Shown piece by piece: positions 42,296 to 50,788 of a DNA stretch of 64,000 nucleotides (the stretch's first letter is position 1; the number at the start of each line of letters is the position of its first letter). The notes under the pieces were generated by a model. That model was not told the DNA's origin, did no database searches, and saw only the letters and a list, made by a program, of their open reading frames with translations. The translations under genes and the position numbers were made by a program. The stretch is from Falsihalocynthiibacter halioticoli (GTDB lineage: Bacteria; Pseudomonadota; Alphaproteobacteria; Rhodobacterales; Rhodobacteraceae): NCBI RefSeq assembly GCF_025802015.1, contig NZ_JAOYFC010000003.1:176761-240760 (forward strand), read 5' to 3'.

Positions 42296-44278
42296 TTGGC
42301 TAATACCAACACGGGACACATGGGTGCGGAGACTGACCTACAGTCTATTCCTGCGCTACTTGCCCGAAATGCGGCGAAGTATGGCAATAGACCAGCGTTT
42401 CGCGAGAAAGAATTCGGCATTTGGCAAACGGATACTTGGGCCGAAGTCGCCGAAAAGGTTCGTGATCTTGGTCTTGGCCTAATCAATCTGGGGATTGCAG
42501 AGGGCGACTTTGTTGCAATCATCGGGCGGAACAGACCGAGCCTTTACTGGTCGATGATTGCTGTTCAGTCCGTTGGCGCCATTCCCGTTCCGCTTTATCA
42601 AGACGCCAACGCCGAAGAGATGGCCTATGTCCTTGGCCACTGTGGCGCGCGGTTTGTAATTGCAGGCGATCAGGAGCAGGTCGACAAGGTTATCGAAATT
42701 CAGGAAGGCCTCCACCAGTTCGAGCATATGATCTATCTCGATCCGCGCGGCCTTCGGAAGTACGATCATTCCCGTCTTCACGAATTCGCCCATGTTCTCG
42801 CACAAGGCCGCGCCGCAGCAGACGAATTTAGCCCTGAACTTGAGCGTCGCACGGCGAAGCTGAATTTCGATAGCACCTGCGTCATGCTTTATACGTCGGG
42901 TACGACGGGGAAACCTAAAGGCGTAGTGCTTTCTAATCGCAACATCATCATGAGCTCAAAAGCCTCTGCAGAGTTTGACAGGCTGACGCATGAAGACGAG
43001 GTGCTTGCCTATCTCCCTATGGCTTGGGTCGGCGATTTTATCTTCTCCATCGGACAGGCATCGTGGACAGGCTTCTGCGTTAACTGCCCCGAGAGTGCAG
43101 ACACCATGATGACCGATCTGCGCGAGATCGGGCCGACCTATTATTTCGCCCCGCCCCGCATTTTTGAGACACAGCTCACAAACGTCATGATCCGTATGGA
43201 AGACGCGGGCAAATTCAAGCAGTGGCTCTTTGCGAAGTTTATGGACCACGCCAAAAAGGTCGGGCCGGCGATTCTGGATGGAAAGTCTGTTTCGGGCATG
43301 GATAGGCTCAAATACAAGCTCGGCGAATACCTCATTTACGGTCCCCTCAAAAACACACTCGGCTTTAGCCGCGTTCGCGTTGGATATACTGCGGGTGAGG
43401 CGATCGGGCCGGAGATTTTCGAATTCTATCGCTCGCTTGGGATCAACCTCAAACAGCTTTATGGCCAGACTGAAGCATCTGTGTTCATCACCCAGCAACC
43501 TGATGGCGAAGTGCGCAACGATACTGTTGGTGTTCCAAGCCCCGGTGTTGAAATCCGGATCGCCGATAATGGCGAGGTGTTCTATCGCTCGCCCGGCGTC
43601 TTTGTTGAATACCTGAATAACCCAGACAGCACCGCCGATACGAAAGACAGCGAAGGTTGGGTCGCAACGGGCGACGCGGGCTTTATCGAGAAAAGCTCCG
43701 GCCACTTACGGATTATCGACCGCGCAAAGGACGTTGGCAAAATGGCTTCCGGTGCGATGTTTGCCCCGAAATACGTTGAGAACAAACTCAAGTTCTATCC
43801 GAATATTCTTGAAGCGGTCGTGTTTGGCGCTGGGCGGGAATATTGTACGGCCTTCATCAATATTGATCTGACCGCGGTGGGGAACTGGGCGGAGCGGAAC
43901 AACATCGCGTATGCATCCTATCAAGAACTTGCCGGACATCCGCAGGTTCTCGAAACCATCCGCCAGCATGTTTCCGAAGTGAACAAGAGCGTGGCTCAGG
44001 ATGAGATGCTCTCGGGCTGTCAAATCCATCGCTTCCTTGTGTTGCACAAAGAGCTTGATGCGGATGATGGCGAAATGACCCGCACCCGTAAGGTACGCCG
44101 CCGGATCGTTGAGGAGAAGTTCGATGATTTGATCGGCGCGCTCTATGACGGTTCCGACGAGATCTTTACCAAGACCGAAGTGACCTATGAGGACGGCCGC
44201 AAAGGCGCGATTAGTGCCACGTTGAAACTTCTGGATGCCGAAGTGCAGCCGGTGGCAAAGGGGAGCATGGCAGCATGA
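42296..44278 (+). CDS. long-chain acyl-CoA synthetase-like AMP-binding protein
   Basis: A 660-residue adenylate-forming ligase of the FadD/FAA type. The P-loop is LYTSGTTGKPKGVV (about 197-211), the A4/A5 region LYGQTEASVFI, and the hinge and core WVATGDAGFI and IIDRAKDVGKM. It should activate a carboxylic acid to its CoA thioester. I chose TTG 42296 because GGAGGA ends seven bases upstream; ATG 42320 is the alternative but has only GGGA at three bases. It overlaps livG by four bases and heads the importer operon, so its substrate is probably what the transporter brings in. Confidence 0.88.
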   Translation: MANTNTGHMGAETDLQSIPALLARNAAKYGNRPAFREKEFGIWQTDTWAEVAEKVRDLGLGLINLGIAEGDFVAIIGRNRPSLYWSMIAVQSVGAIPVPLYQDANAEEMAYVLGHCGARFVIAGDQEQVDKVIEIQEGLHQFEHMIYLDPRGLRKYDHSRLHEFAHVLAQGRAAADEFSPELERRTAKLNFDSTCVMLYTSGTTGKPKGVVLSNRNIIMSSKASAEFDRLTHEDEVLAYLPMAWVGDFIFSIGQASWTGFCVNCPESADTMMTDLREIGPTYYFAPPRIFETQLTNVMIRMEDAGKFKQWLFAKFMDHAKKVGPAILDGKSVSGMDRLKYKLGEYLIYGPLKNTLGFSRVRVGYTAGEAIGPEIFEFYRSLGINLKQLYGQTEASVFITQQPDGEVRNDTVGVPSPGVEIRIADNGEVFYRSPGVFVEYLNNPDSTADTKDSEGWVATGDAGFIEKSSGHLRIIDRAKDVGKMASGAMFAPKYVENKLKFYPNILEAVVFGAGREYCTAFINIDLTAVGNWAERNNIAYASYQELAGHPQVLETIRQHVSEVNKSVAQDEMLSGCQIHRFLVLHKELDADDGEMTRTRKVRRRIVEEKFDDLIGALYDGSDEIFTKTEVTYEDGRKGAISATLKLLDAEVQPVAKGSMAA

Positions 44279-45093
44279 GCGCCCAAGCAGAAGAATACGT
44301 CACCGAAGATGGCCGCAAAATCGGCGGTGTCATGATGGAGATGAAAAACATCACCCTGCGATTTGGTGGTGTGGTTGCGATCAAAGACATCAGTTTTGAT
44401 ATTCGCGAAGGTGAAATCCGCGCGATCATCGGTCCGAACGGCGCGGGTAAATCAAGCATGCTCAACGTCATCTCGGGGTTTTATAATCCGCAAGAAGGCG
44501 ATGTGATTTTTCGCGGCAAAAAGCGCCCGCAGATGCGGCCATATAAGGTCGCGCAGCAAGGCATCGCGCGGACCTTTCAGAACATCGCGTTGTTCGAGGG
44601 TATGAGCGTTTTGGATAACGTGATGACCGGTCGATTGACCCATATGAAAACTGGCATGTTCGGACAAGCCATGTGGTGGGGCAAGGCGCAGGACGAAGAG
44701 GTTTACAACCGAGAGAAGGTTGAGGAGATCATCGATTTCCTTGAGATTCAGGCCATCCGCAAAACGCCAGTTGGGCGCTTGCCTTATGGCCTCAAGAAAC
44801 GTGTCGAACTCGCCCGCGCATTGGCAGCAGAGCCCAAACTCCTCCTGTTGGACGAGCCGATGGCCGGTATGAACGTCGAGGAAAAAGAGGACATGAGCCG
44901 CTTTATCCTTGATGTGAATGACGAGTTCGGCACCACAATCGCCCTGATCGAACATGATATGGGCGTTGTGATGGACCTGTCGGATCGGGTTGTCGTGATG
45001 GACTACGGCAAGAAGATCGGCGACGGAACGCCCGACGAGGTCCGCAGCAATCAGGAAGTAATCGACGCATATCTGGGGGTGGCACATGACTAA
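44275..45093 (+). CDS. livG: Liv-type ABC transporter ATP-binding protein (LivG)
   Basis: A 272-residue ATPase of a HAAT-family importer. Walker A is IGPNGAGKSSML. In place of LSGGQ it reads LPYGLKKRVELARAL, the usual LivG variant, and Walker B is LLLDEPMAGMN. The insertion and C-terminus DGTPDEVRSNQEVIDAYLG are typical of LivG. It overlaps the acyl-CoA ligase by four bases. The gene order ligase-G-H-M-K-F-ligase differs from the amino acid operon livKHMGF, suggesting a non-amino-acid substrate. Confidence 0.93.
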   Translation: MSAQAEEYVTEDGRKIGGVMMEMKNITLRFGGVVAIKDISFDIREGEIRAIIGPNGAGKSSMLNVISGFYNPQEGDVIFRGKKRPQMRPYKVAQQGIARTFQNIALFEGMSVLDNVMTGRLTHMKTGMFGQAMWWGKAQDEEVYNREKVEEIIDFLEIQAIRKTPVGRLPYGLKKRVELARALAAEPKLLLLDEPMAGMNVEEKEDMSRFILDVNDEFGTTIALIEHDMGVVMDLSDRVVVMDYGKKIGDGTPDEVRSNQEVIDAYLGVAHD

Positions 45094-45131
45094 AGCTACG
45101 CCACAGAAACACGACATACTGGAGGCCCACA

Positions 45132-46118
45132 ATGCCTGAGCAACTCTTATGGGCCGCTGAGGCTATGATGAACGGTTTGATGGCAGGGGTGCTCTATGCG
45201 CTTGTTGCCCTCGGGTTCGTGCTGATCTTCAAAGCGTCTGGTGTATTTAACTATGCCCAAGGTGTGATGGCGCTGTTCGCCGCGCTCACGCTGGTCGGCA
45301 TCATGGATGGGCAGGTACCATTTGCGCATTTGATCAACGCGGTGTTCGGCACCGAAATTCACCACTTTGGCTGGCACGTTCCGGCAATTTTGGCGATCTT
45401 CCTAACGGGCGTTGTGATGGTCGGGCTGGCCATATTTATCGAGCGGTTCGTGCTACGTCATCTTGTGAACCAGCCTGATATCATCCTGTTTATGGCCACC
45501 ATCGGGCTTGCTTACTTCATGGAAGGCGTTGGAGATCTGATGTGGGGCAGCGAGATCAAGACACTTGATGTTGGCCTGCCGCAGGGGATTTCGGAAACTA
45601 TTGATGAAGCGACCTACAACTGGTTTGGGTACGGCTTCTTTATCGACCGACTAGATATCGTCGCAACGATTATTGCCGCGCTGCTCGTAGCAAGCCTTAC
45701 GATCTTCTCGCAATATTCCAAACAAGGCCGCGCCCTGCGCGCTGTTGCGGATGACCACCAAGCGGCGCTTTCGGTCGGCATTTCTCTGCGCTTTATCTGG
45801 GTTCTGGTCTGGTCGATTGCTGGGTTCGTTGCCCTCGTTGCCGGTATGATGTGGGGCGCAAAATCGGGCGTACAATTCTCGCTATCGCTCATTGCACTCA
45901 AGGCGCTGCCGGTTCTGATGCTCGGCGGGTTTACCTCGATCCCTGGTGCGATCGTCGGCGGGCTGATTATCGGTGTCGGCGAGAAACTGTTCGAGTTCTC
46001 CATCGGCCCGCTTGTTGGCGGCGCAACGGAAAACTGGTTCGCCTATGTGCTGGCGCTGGTGTTCCTTGTCTTCAGACCACAAGGCCTGTTTGGCGAAAAA
46101 ATCATCGAGAGGGTCTAG
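45132..46118 (+). CDS. livH: Liv-type ABC transporter permease (LivH)
   Basis: A 328-residue permease with about eight hydrophobic segments across its length. LivH features are MNGLMAGVLYALVALGFVLIFKASGVFNYAQG near the start, GRALRAVADDHQAALSVGI (the cytoplasmic coupling loop) and LKALPVLMLGGFTSIPGAIVGG. GGAGG nine bases upstream supports ATG 45132. A 17-codon reading frame bridges the livG stop and this start. It pairs with LivM to form the translocation path. Confidence 0.92.
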   Translation: MPEQLLWAAEAMMNGLMAGVLYALVALGFVLIFKASGVFNYAQGVMALFAALTLVGIMDGQVPFAHLINAVFGTEIHHFGWHVPAILAIFLTGVVMVGLAIFIERFVLRHLVNQPDIILFMATIGLAYFMEGVGDLMWGSEIKTLDVGLPQGISETIDEATYNWFGYGFFIDRLDIVATIIAALLVASLTIFSQYSKQGRALRAVADDHQAALSVGISLRFIWVLVWSIAGFVALVAGMMWGAKSGVQFSLSLIALKALPVLMLGGFTSIPGAIVGGLIIGVGEKLFEFSIGPLVGGATENWFAYVLALVFLVFRPQGLFGEKIIERV

Positions 46119-46199
46119 AGCAATGTCAGCACTAAAACAGACCCTAACGTTGGTCAAATCGCCTAAATCATCATCGAATAACATGAAGGGGTGGACCTG

Positions 46200-47276
46200 A
46201 TGCTTTATCGTGAAGCCGGAGATTTCAAAACCACCTATGTCGAAGACGGGCAGACTTTCCCGATCAAATTTGATCGGATTGCCTACTACATTCTGTTGGC
46301 TGTCGCCTTTGGTGTGGTGCCGTTTATCATCAACGATTACTGGGCCAATGCCGTTCTGGTGCCTTTCCTGATTTACGCTGTTGCGGCAATCGGGTTGAAC
46401 ATCCTTGTCGGGTACGCGGGGCAGGTAAGCCTTGGTACGGGCGGTTTCATGGCTGTGGGGGCGTATGCTTGCTACAAGTTGATGACGTCATTCCCCGAAG
46501 TTTCGATCCTGATCCATGTCGTATTGGCAGGAGTCATTACCGCCGCTGTCGGGGTGCTGTTTGGCTTGCCAAGCTTGCGGATCAAGGGGTTCTACCTTGC
46601 TGTGGCAACCCTCGCCGCGCAGTTCTTCCTCGTTTGGCTCTTTAACAAGGTGCCGTGGTTCTACAACTATTCTGCATCTGGCCAGATCTCCGCACCAGAG
46701 CGCACCGTATTCGGCATCGAAGTGACCGGCGCAAACACAGACGCTTGGGCGAAATACCTTGTCTGCCTGATCTTCGTGACAGCCTGTGCATGGCTCGCGC
46801 GCAATCTGACACGCGGCACCACGGGCCGCACATGGATGGCGATCCGCGATATGGATATCGCTGCGGAGATTATCGGGGTGAACCCACTCAAGGCAAAACT
46901 AACGGCTTTTGCGGTAAGTTCTTTCTTCGTCGGGATCGCGGGCGCGCTCTTCTTTGCGGTGTATCTCGGATCGGTTGAAGTGGGCGAAGTCTTCGGAATT
47001 AACAAGAGTTTCCTTGTCCTGTTTATGATCATTATTGGCGGGTTAGGGTCTATTTTCGGAAGTTTCGCGGGCGCGGCGTTCATGGTGTTGATGCCGGTAC
47101 TGCTCAAGAACATTCTCGTGGGCGGCTTGGGCTGGCCCACTGATATCGCGGCGCATTTCGAACTTGTCATTGTTGGCGGCTTGATCGTGGTGTTCCTCAT
47201 TCTGGAACCGCATGGCTTGGCACAGCTGTGGCGCGTCGCAAAAGAAAAATTAAGGTTGTGGCCCTTCCCGCATTAG
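46200..47276 (+). CDS. livM: Liv-type ABC transporter permease (LivM)
   Basis: A 358-residue permease with a hydrophilic N-terminus and roughly nine to ten hydrophobic segments. LivM features include LNILVGYAGQVSLGTGGFMAVGAYA, GRTWMAIRDMDIAAEIIGVN and LFMIIIGGLGSIFGSFAGAAFM. The ATG at 46200 shares bases with a TGA that closes a 25-codon frame (TGATG), with AGGGG upstream. The extended spacer after livH (81 bases) is unusual for this compact operon. Confidence 0.92.
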   Translation: MLYREAGDFKTTYVEDGQTFPIKFDRIAYYILLAVAFGVVPFIINDYWANAVLVPFLIYAVAAIGLNILVGYAGQVSLGTGGFMAVGAYACYKLMTSFPEVSILIHVVLAGVITAAVGVLFGLPSLRIKGFYLAVATLAAQFFLVWLFNKVPWFYNYSASGQISAPERTVFGIEVTGANTDAWAKYLVCLIFVTACAWLARNLTRGTTGRTWMAIRDMDIAAEIIGVNPLKAKLTAFAVSSFFVGIAGALFFAVYLGSVEVGEVFGINKSFLVLFMIIIGGLGSIFGSFAGAAFMVLMPVLLKNILVGGLGWPTDIAAHFELVIVGGLIVVFLILEPHGLAQLWRVAKEKLRLWPFPH

Positions 47277-47347
47277 TGGGCGGCCCGAATAGATCGAGGG
47301 AAAAACCTTCGGCACGAGACGATTTCAAATTTAGGGAGGACTAAGAC

Positions 47348-48634
47348 ATGAAATTGAAGTTTACAGCATTAGCGGCGGCGGCCGTGGTTTCGGCGGCAGC
47401 GCCTGCGATGGCGGACCTTGTGTTCCCGTCGCTTTCCTATCGTACGGGTCCATATGCGGCGGGCGGTATTCCGTTTGCTGATGGATATGCAGATTACTTC
47501 ACGCTTCTGAACGAGCGTGACGGCGGTATCGGCGGCGAAATGGCCAAGGTGATTGAATGCGAAACCGGCTATAACACTGAAAAAGGTGTTGAGTGCTATG
47601 AGAGCACGAAGGGCGAAGGTTCACTGATTTATCAACCGCTGTCCACGGGCATCACCTATCAGCTCATCCCGAAGGTTACGGCCGATGGAATCGCACTTCA
47701 CACAATGGGTTATGGTCGTACGTCCGCCAAGAACGGTAAGGTGTTCAGCAACGTCTTTAACTATCCTGCGAACTATTGGGATGGTGCCTCGGTTGCGATC
47801 AACCACCTGCTTGACCTGAATGATGGTGACATCAACGGCAAGAAGGTTGCGCTGGTCTATCATAACTCCGCCTACGGCAAAGAACCGATCCGCACGCTCG
47901 AAGAGCTTTCGGCAAAGCACGGCTTTGAACTGACGACGCTTGCTGTTGACCACCCAGGTCAGGAGCAGAAGTCTCAGTGGCTGCAAATCCGCCGCGAAAA
48001 GCCCGATTATGTTCTGATGTGGGGTTGGGGCGTGATGAACCAAGTTGCCATTCAGGAAGCCGCGAACATTCGCTTCCCGATGGAGAATTTCATCGGCGTT
48101 TGGTGGTCTGGTGGCGAGCATGATGTGATCCCTGCTGGCGATGGCGCGAACGGCTATAAAGCTGTGACATTCCACAACGTTGGCAGCGACTTCCCTGTGT
48201 TTGATGACGTGCAAAAGTATGTTGTTGACGCGGGCAAGGCAGCAGGAAACGGCGATCAGATCGGCACAGCGGTTTACAACCGCGGTTTCTATGCAGCGAT
48301 GCTTGCGGCCGAGGCAGCACGCAATGCTCAGGAAATTGCAGGAAAATCCGACATTACCGCCGCTGACATGCTCAAGGGCATGGAGTCGCTTGAAATCACA
48401 GAAGAGCGTATGGCCGAGCTTGGTATGCCAAACTTCGGCCCGTCCTTCACTGTGACCTGCGAAAACCACGGTGGTCCGGGCCTTGGTGCGATTCAGCAAT
48501 GGGACGCGGCAGCGCAAGAATGGTCGCTCATCAGCGATTTCGCGCCCTCTGACACTGAAATTATCGACGCCCTTGTGATGGAAGATTCGATGGCATTCGC
48601 CAAAGAAAACAACATCGAAGAGCGCTGTAACTAA
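47348..48634 (+). CDS. livK: Liv-type ABC transporter substrate-binding protein
   Basis: A 428-residue periplasmic binding protein. The signal peptide is MKLKFTALAAAAVVSAAAPAMADL. It has the two-lobe type I fold (Peripla_BP_6): GEMAKVIECETGYNTEKGVECYE in the first lobe and KKVALVYHNSAYGKEPIRTL in the second. It is longer than amino acid LivK proteins (about 370), which suits the group associated with aromatic or other organic acids. AGGGAGGA before the ATG is a very strong ribosome site, in line with the excess of binding protein such systems need. A strong hairpin follows it. Confidence 0.9.
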   Translation: MKLKFTALAAAAVVSAAAPAMADLVFPSLSYRTGPYAAGGIPFADGYADYFTLLNERDGGIGGEMAKVIECETGYNTEKGVECYESTKGEGSLIYQPLSTGITYQLIPKVTADGIALHTMGYGRTSAKNGKVFSNVFNYPANYWDGASVAINHLLDLNDGDINGKKVALVYHNSAYGKEPIRTLEELSAKHGFELTTLAVDHPGQEQKSQWLQIRREKPDYVLMWGWGVMNQVAIQEAANIRFPMENFIGVWWSGGEHDVIPAGDGANGYKAVTFHNVGSDFPVFDDVQKYVVDAGKAAGNGDQIGTAVYNRGFYAAMLAAEAARNAQEIAGKSDITAADMLKGMESLEITEERMAELGMPNFGPSFTVTCENHGGPGLGAIQQWDAAAQEWSLISDFAPSDTEIIDALVMEDSMAFAKENNIEERCN

Positions 48635-48642
48635 GAACAGTT

Positions 48643-48674
48643 CCTCCGGCCATTGCCGACGCTTTGGCCGGAGG
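48643..48674 (+). other. stable intercistronic hairpin after the binding-protein gene
   Basis: CCTCCGGCCA (48643-48652) pairs perfectly over ten bases with TGGCCGGAGG (48665-48674) around a 12-base loop, starting nine bases after the livK stop. No T run follows (ATCCTTTC). It is therefore more likely an mRNA-stabilising or partly terminating element that raises livK expression over livF than a full terminator. The Shine-Dalgarno-like GGAGG in its 3' arm is too far from the livF start to serve it. Confidence 0.75.
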
Positions 48675-48692
48675 ATCCTTTCAACCTACGAA

Positions 48693-49535
48693 ATGGTGAA
48701 AACTATGCTGGACGCCACACCTGAAACCAAAGGCGAGACCCTGCTTGAGGTCAACAATATCGAGGTGATCTATAACCACGTGATCCTCGTGCTAAAGGGT
48801 GTGAGCCTATCCGTTCCCAAAGGGGGCATCACCGCCCTTCTTGGCGGCAACGGCGCTGGAAAAACGACCACGCTCAAGGCCATCTCCAATCTGCTCCACA
48901 GTGAGCGCGGCGAGGTAACCAAGGGCAGCATCAACTATCGTGGTGAGCGGGTTCAGGATCTCGCCCCTGCGGATTTGGTGCAAAAGGGCGTTATTCAGGT
49001 CATGGAAGGCCGGCATTGTTTTGAGCATTTGACTGTTGAAGAAAACCTAATGACGGGCGCCTATACCCGCAAAGATGGCAAGGGCGCGATCGCGGCGGAT
49101 TTGGAAATGGTTTATGACTATTTCCCGCGTCTGCGCGAGCGCCGTAAGAGTCAGGCGGGTTATACCTCGGGCGGCGAACAACAGATGTGCGCCATCGGCC
49201 GCGCGCTCATGAGCCGTCCGGAAACGATCCTTCTGGATGAGCCGTCAATGGGCCTCGCGCCGCAGCTTGTGGAGCAGATTTTCGGCATCGTGAAATCGGT
49301 AAACGAGAACGAAGGCGTGAGTTTCCTTCTGGCCGAGCAAAACACCAATGTCGCGCTGCGCTTTGCACATTACGGATACATCCTTGAGAGCGGGCGCGTC
49401 GTCATGGACGGCCCCGCGGCTGAATTGCGCGAGAACCCTGATGTTAAGGAATTCTATCTTGGCGTGTCTGACGAAGGCCGCAAATCCTTCCGTGACGTAC
49501 GGAGCTATCGCCGTCGGAAGCGGTGGTTGAGCTGA
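48693..49535 (+). CDS. livF: Liv-type ABC transporter ATP-binding protein (LivF)
   Basis: A 280-residue second ATPase. Walker A is LLGGNGAGKTTTLKAISNLL, the signature is YTSGGEQQMCAIGRALM, and Walker B is ILLDEPSMGLAPQL; the Q-loop and C-terminal LAEQNTNVALRFAHYGYILESG are LivF-like. It continues past the usual LivF end with a basic tail (SYRRRKRWLS). ATG 48693 and ATG 48705 (MLDATPETKG) are both possible. It overlaps an in-frame start of the following ligase, so it lies in the same operon. Confidence 0.92.
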   Translation: MVKTMLDATPETKGETLLEVNNIEVIYNHVILVLKGVSLSVPKGGITALLGGNGAGKTTTLKAISNLLHSERGEVTKGSINYRGERVQDLAPADLVQKGVIQVMEGRHCFEHLTVEENLMTGAYTRKDGKGAIAADLEMVYDYFPRLRERRKSQAGYTSGGEQQMCAIGRALMSRPETILLDEPSMGLAPQLVEQIFGIVKSVNENEGVSFLLAEQNTNVALRFAHYGYILESGRVVMDGPAAELRENPDVKEFYLGVSDEGRKSFRDVRSYRRRKRWLS

Positions 49536-49549
49536 TGCGGAGTAACGAC

Positions 49550-50770
49550 ATGGGATTTTACGATCAGCTTGAAACACGCTCTGCCGATGCGCGCGCTGCG
49601 GATATTGCCAAGCAGCTTCCGTTACAGATCGCGCAGGCCAAACGAGCGCCCGCCATAGCGGAAATTCTAAAGGATGTGGATGCCGAGAGCATTGGGTCAG
49701 TCGAGGATTTGGCGTCATTGCCAGTAATCCGAAAGTCTGAACTTGTCTCTAATCAGGCTGAAAACGCGCCTTTTGGTGGTTTTGCCGCGATTGATGCTCA
49801 TGAGTTTGAACATGTTTTCCAGAGCCCCGGCCCGATCTATGAACCAGGGAAGCTCGGCAACGATTGGTGGCGCACAGGGCGGTTTCTTCATGCTGCGGGC
49901 ATCGGCCGTGGTGACATAATCCAGAACTGTTTTGGATATCATCTAACACCTGCTGGAATGATCTTTGAAAGCGGCGCGCGCGCCGTTGGTGCGGCTGTCG
50001 TTCCCGCAGGAACTGGGCAGACCGAGCTTCAAGTTCGAGCCGCTCACGATATCGGTGTCACGGCCTATGCGGGCACGCCGGATTACCTCAAGGTGATCCT
50101 TGATCGCGCCGAGACGGAAGGGGTTAAGTTGAGCATTCGCAAGGCTGCGGTTGGCGGCGGCGCATTGTTCCCTAGTCTACGTCAGGAGTATGCGGATCGA
50201 GGCATTGCGTGTTTGCAATGCTACGCGACTGCTGATCTTGGCAATATCGCCTATGAAAGCGCCGCGATGGAGGGGCTGATTGTTGATGAAGGCGTGCTGG
50301 TTGAGATCGTGACGCCCGGCACTGGAACGCCTGTTGCGCTCGGAGAGGTCGGCGAAGTTGTTGTGACAACCCTTAATCCCGACTATCCGCTCATTCGGTT
50401 CGCGACAGGTGATCTGAGCGCGTTCATGGAAGGTGAAAGCCCCTGTGGCCGCACGAACTTGCGGATTAAAGGCTGGATGGGGCGCGCCGATCAGACAACG
50501 AAGATTAAGGGGATGTTTGTCCGGCCCGAGCAAGTTGCTGATCTGGTGAGCAAGAACCCCGAAGTCGAGAAAGCCCGTGTTGTCGCCAGCCGTGATGGCG
50601 AGCGAGACATGATGACTGTCATGCTCGAAACAGAGGGTGCGAGCGCGGAGGCCTTGGCGGACAGCGTTTTCTCAACGCTCAAGCTAAAGGGCAAGATCGA
50701 ACTTGTTCCTGTCGGGAGCCTTCCAAAGGATGGCAAAGTAATCGACGATCAGCGCAGTTACGACACCTAA
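49550..50770 (+). CDS. phenylacetate-CoA ligase-like protein with altered P-loop
   Basis: A 406-residue PaaK-family adenylate-forming protein. The C-terminal core is intact: PLIRFATGDLSAF, GRADQTTKIKGMFVRPEQV and a lysine in SLPKDGKVIDDQR. The family P-loop SSGTTG is replaced by QSPGPIYEPG (residues 91-100), and the YGxTE-type motif reads CYATADLGNIAYE, so ATP handling may differ. GGAG seven bases upstream supports ATG 49550 over the TGATG start at 49535. It closes the importer operon. It may be a true ligase of a divergent subfamily or a non-catalytic binding partner; the substrate is unknown. Confidence 0.82.
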   Translation: MGFYDQLETRSADARAADIAKQLPLQIAQAKRAPAIAEILKDVDAESIGSVEDLASLPVIRKSELVSNQAENAPFGGFAAIDAHEFEHVFQSPGPIYEPGKLGNDWWRTGRFLHAAGIGRGDIIQNCFGYHLTPAGMIFESGARAVGAAVVPAGTGQTELQVRAAHDIGVTAYAGTPDYLKVILDRAETEGVKLSIRKAAVGGGALFPSLRQEYADRGIACLQCYATADLGNIAYESAAMEGLIVDEGVLVEIVTPGTGTPVALGEVGEVVVTTLNPDYPLIRFATGDLSAFMEGESPCGRTNLRIKGWMGRADQTTKIKGMFVRPEQVADLVSKNPEVEKARVVASRDGERDMMTVMLETEGASAEALADSVFSTLKLKGKIELVPVGSLPKDGKVIDDQRSYDT

Positions 50771-50788
50771 ACAGGTGCAAAACAGGCT

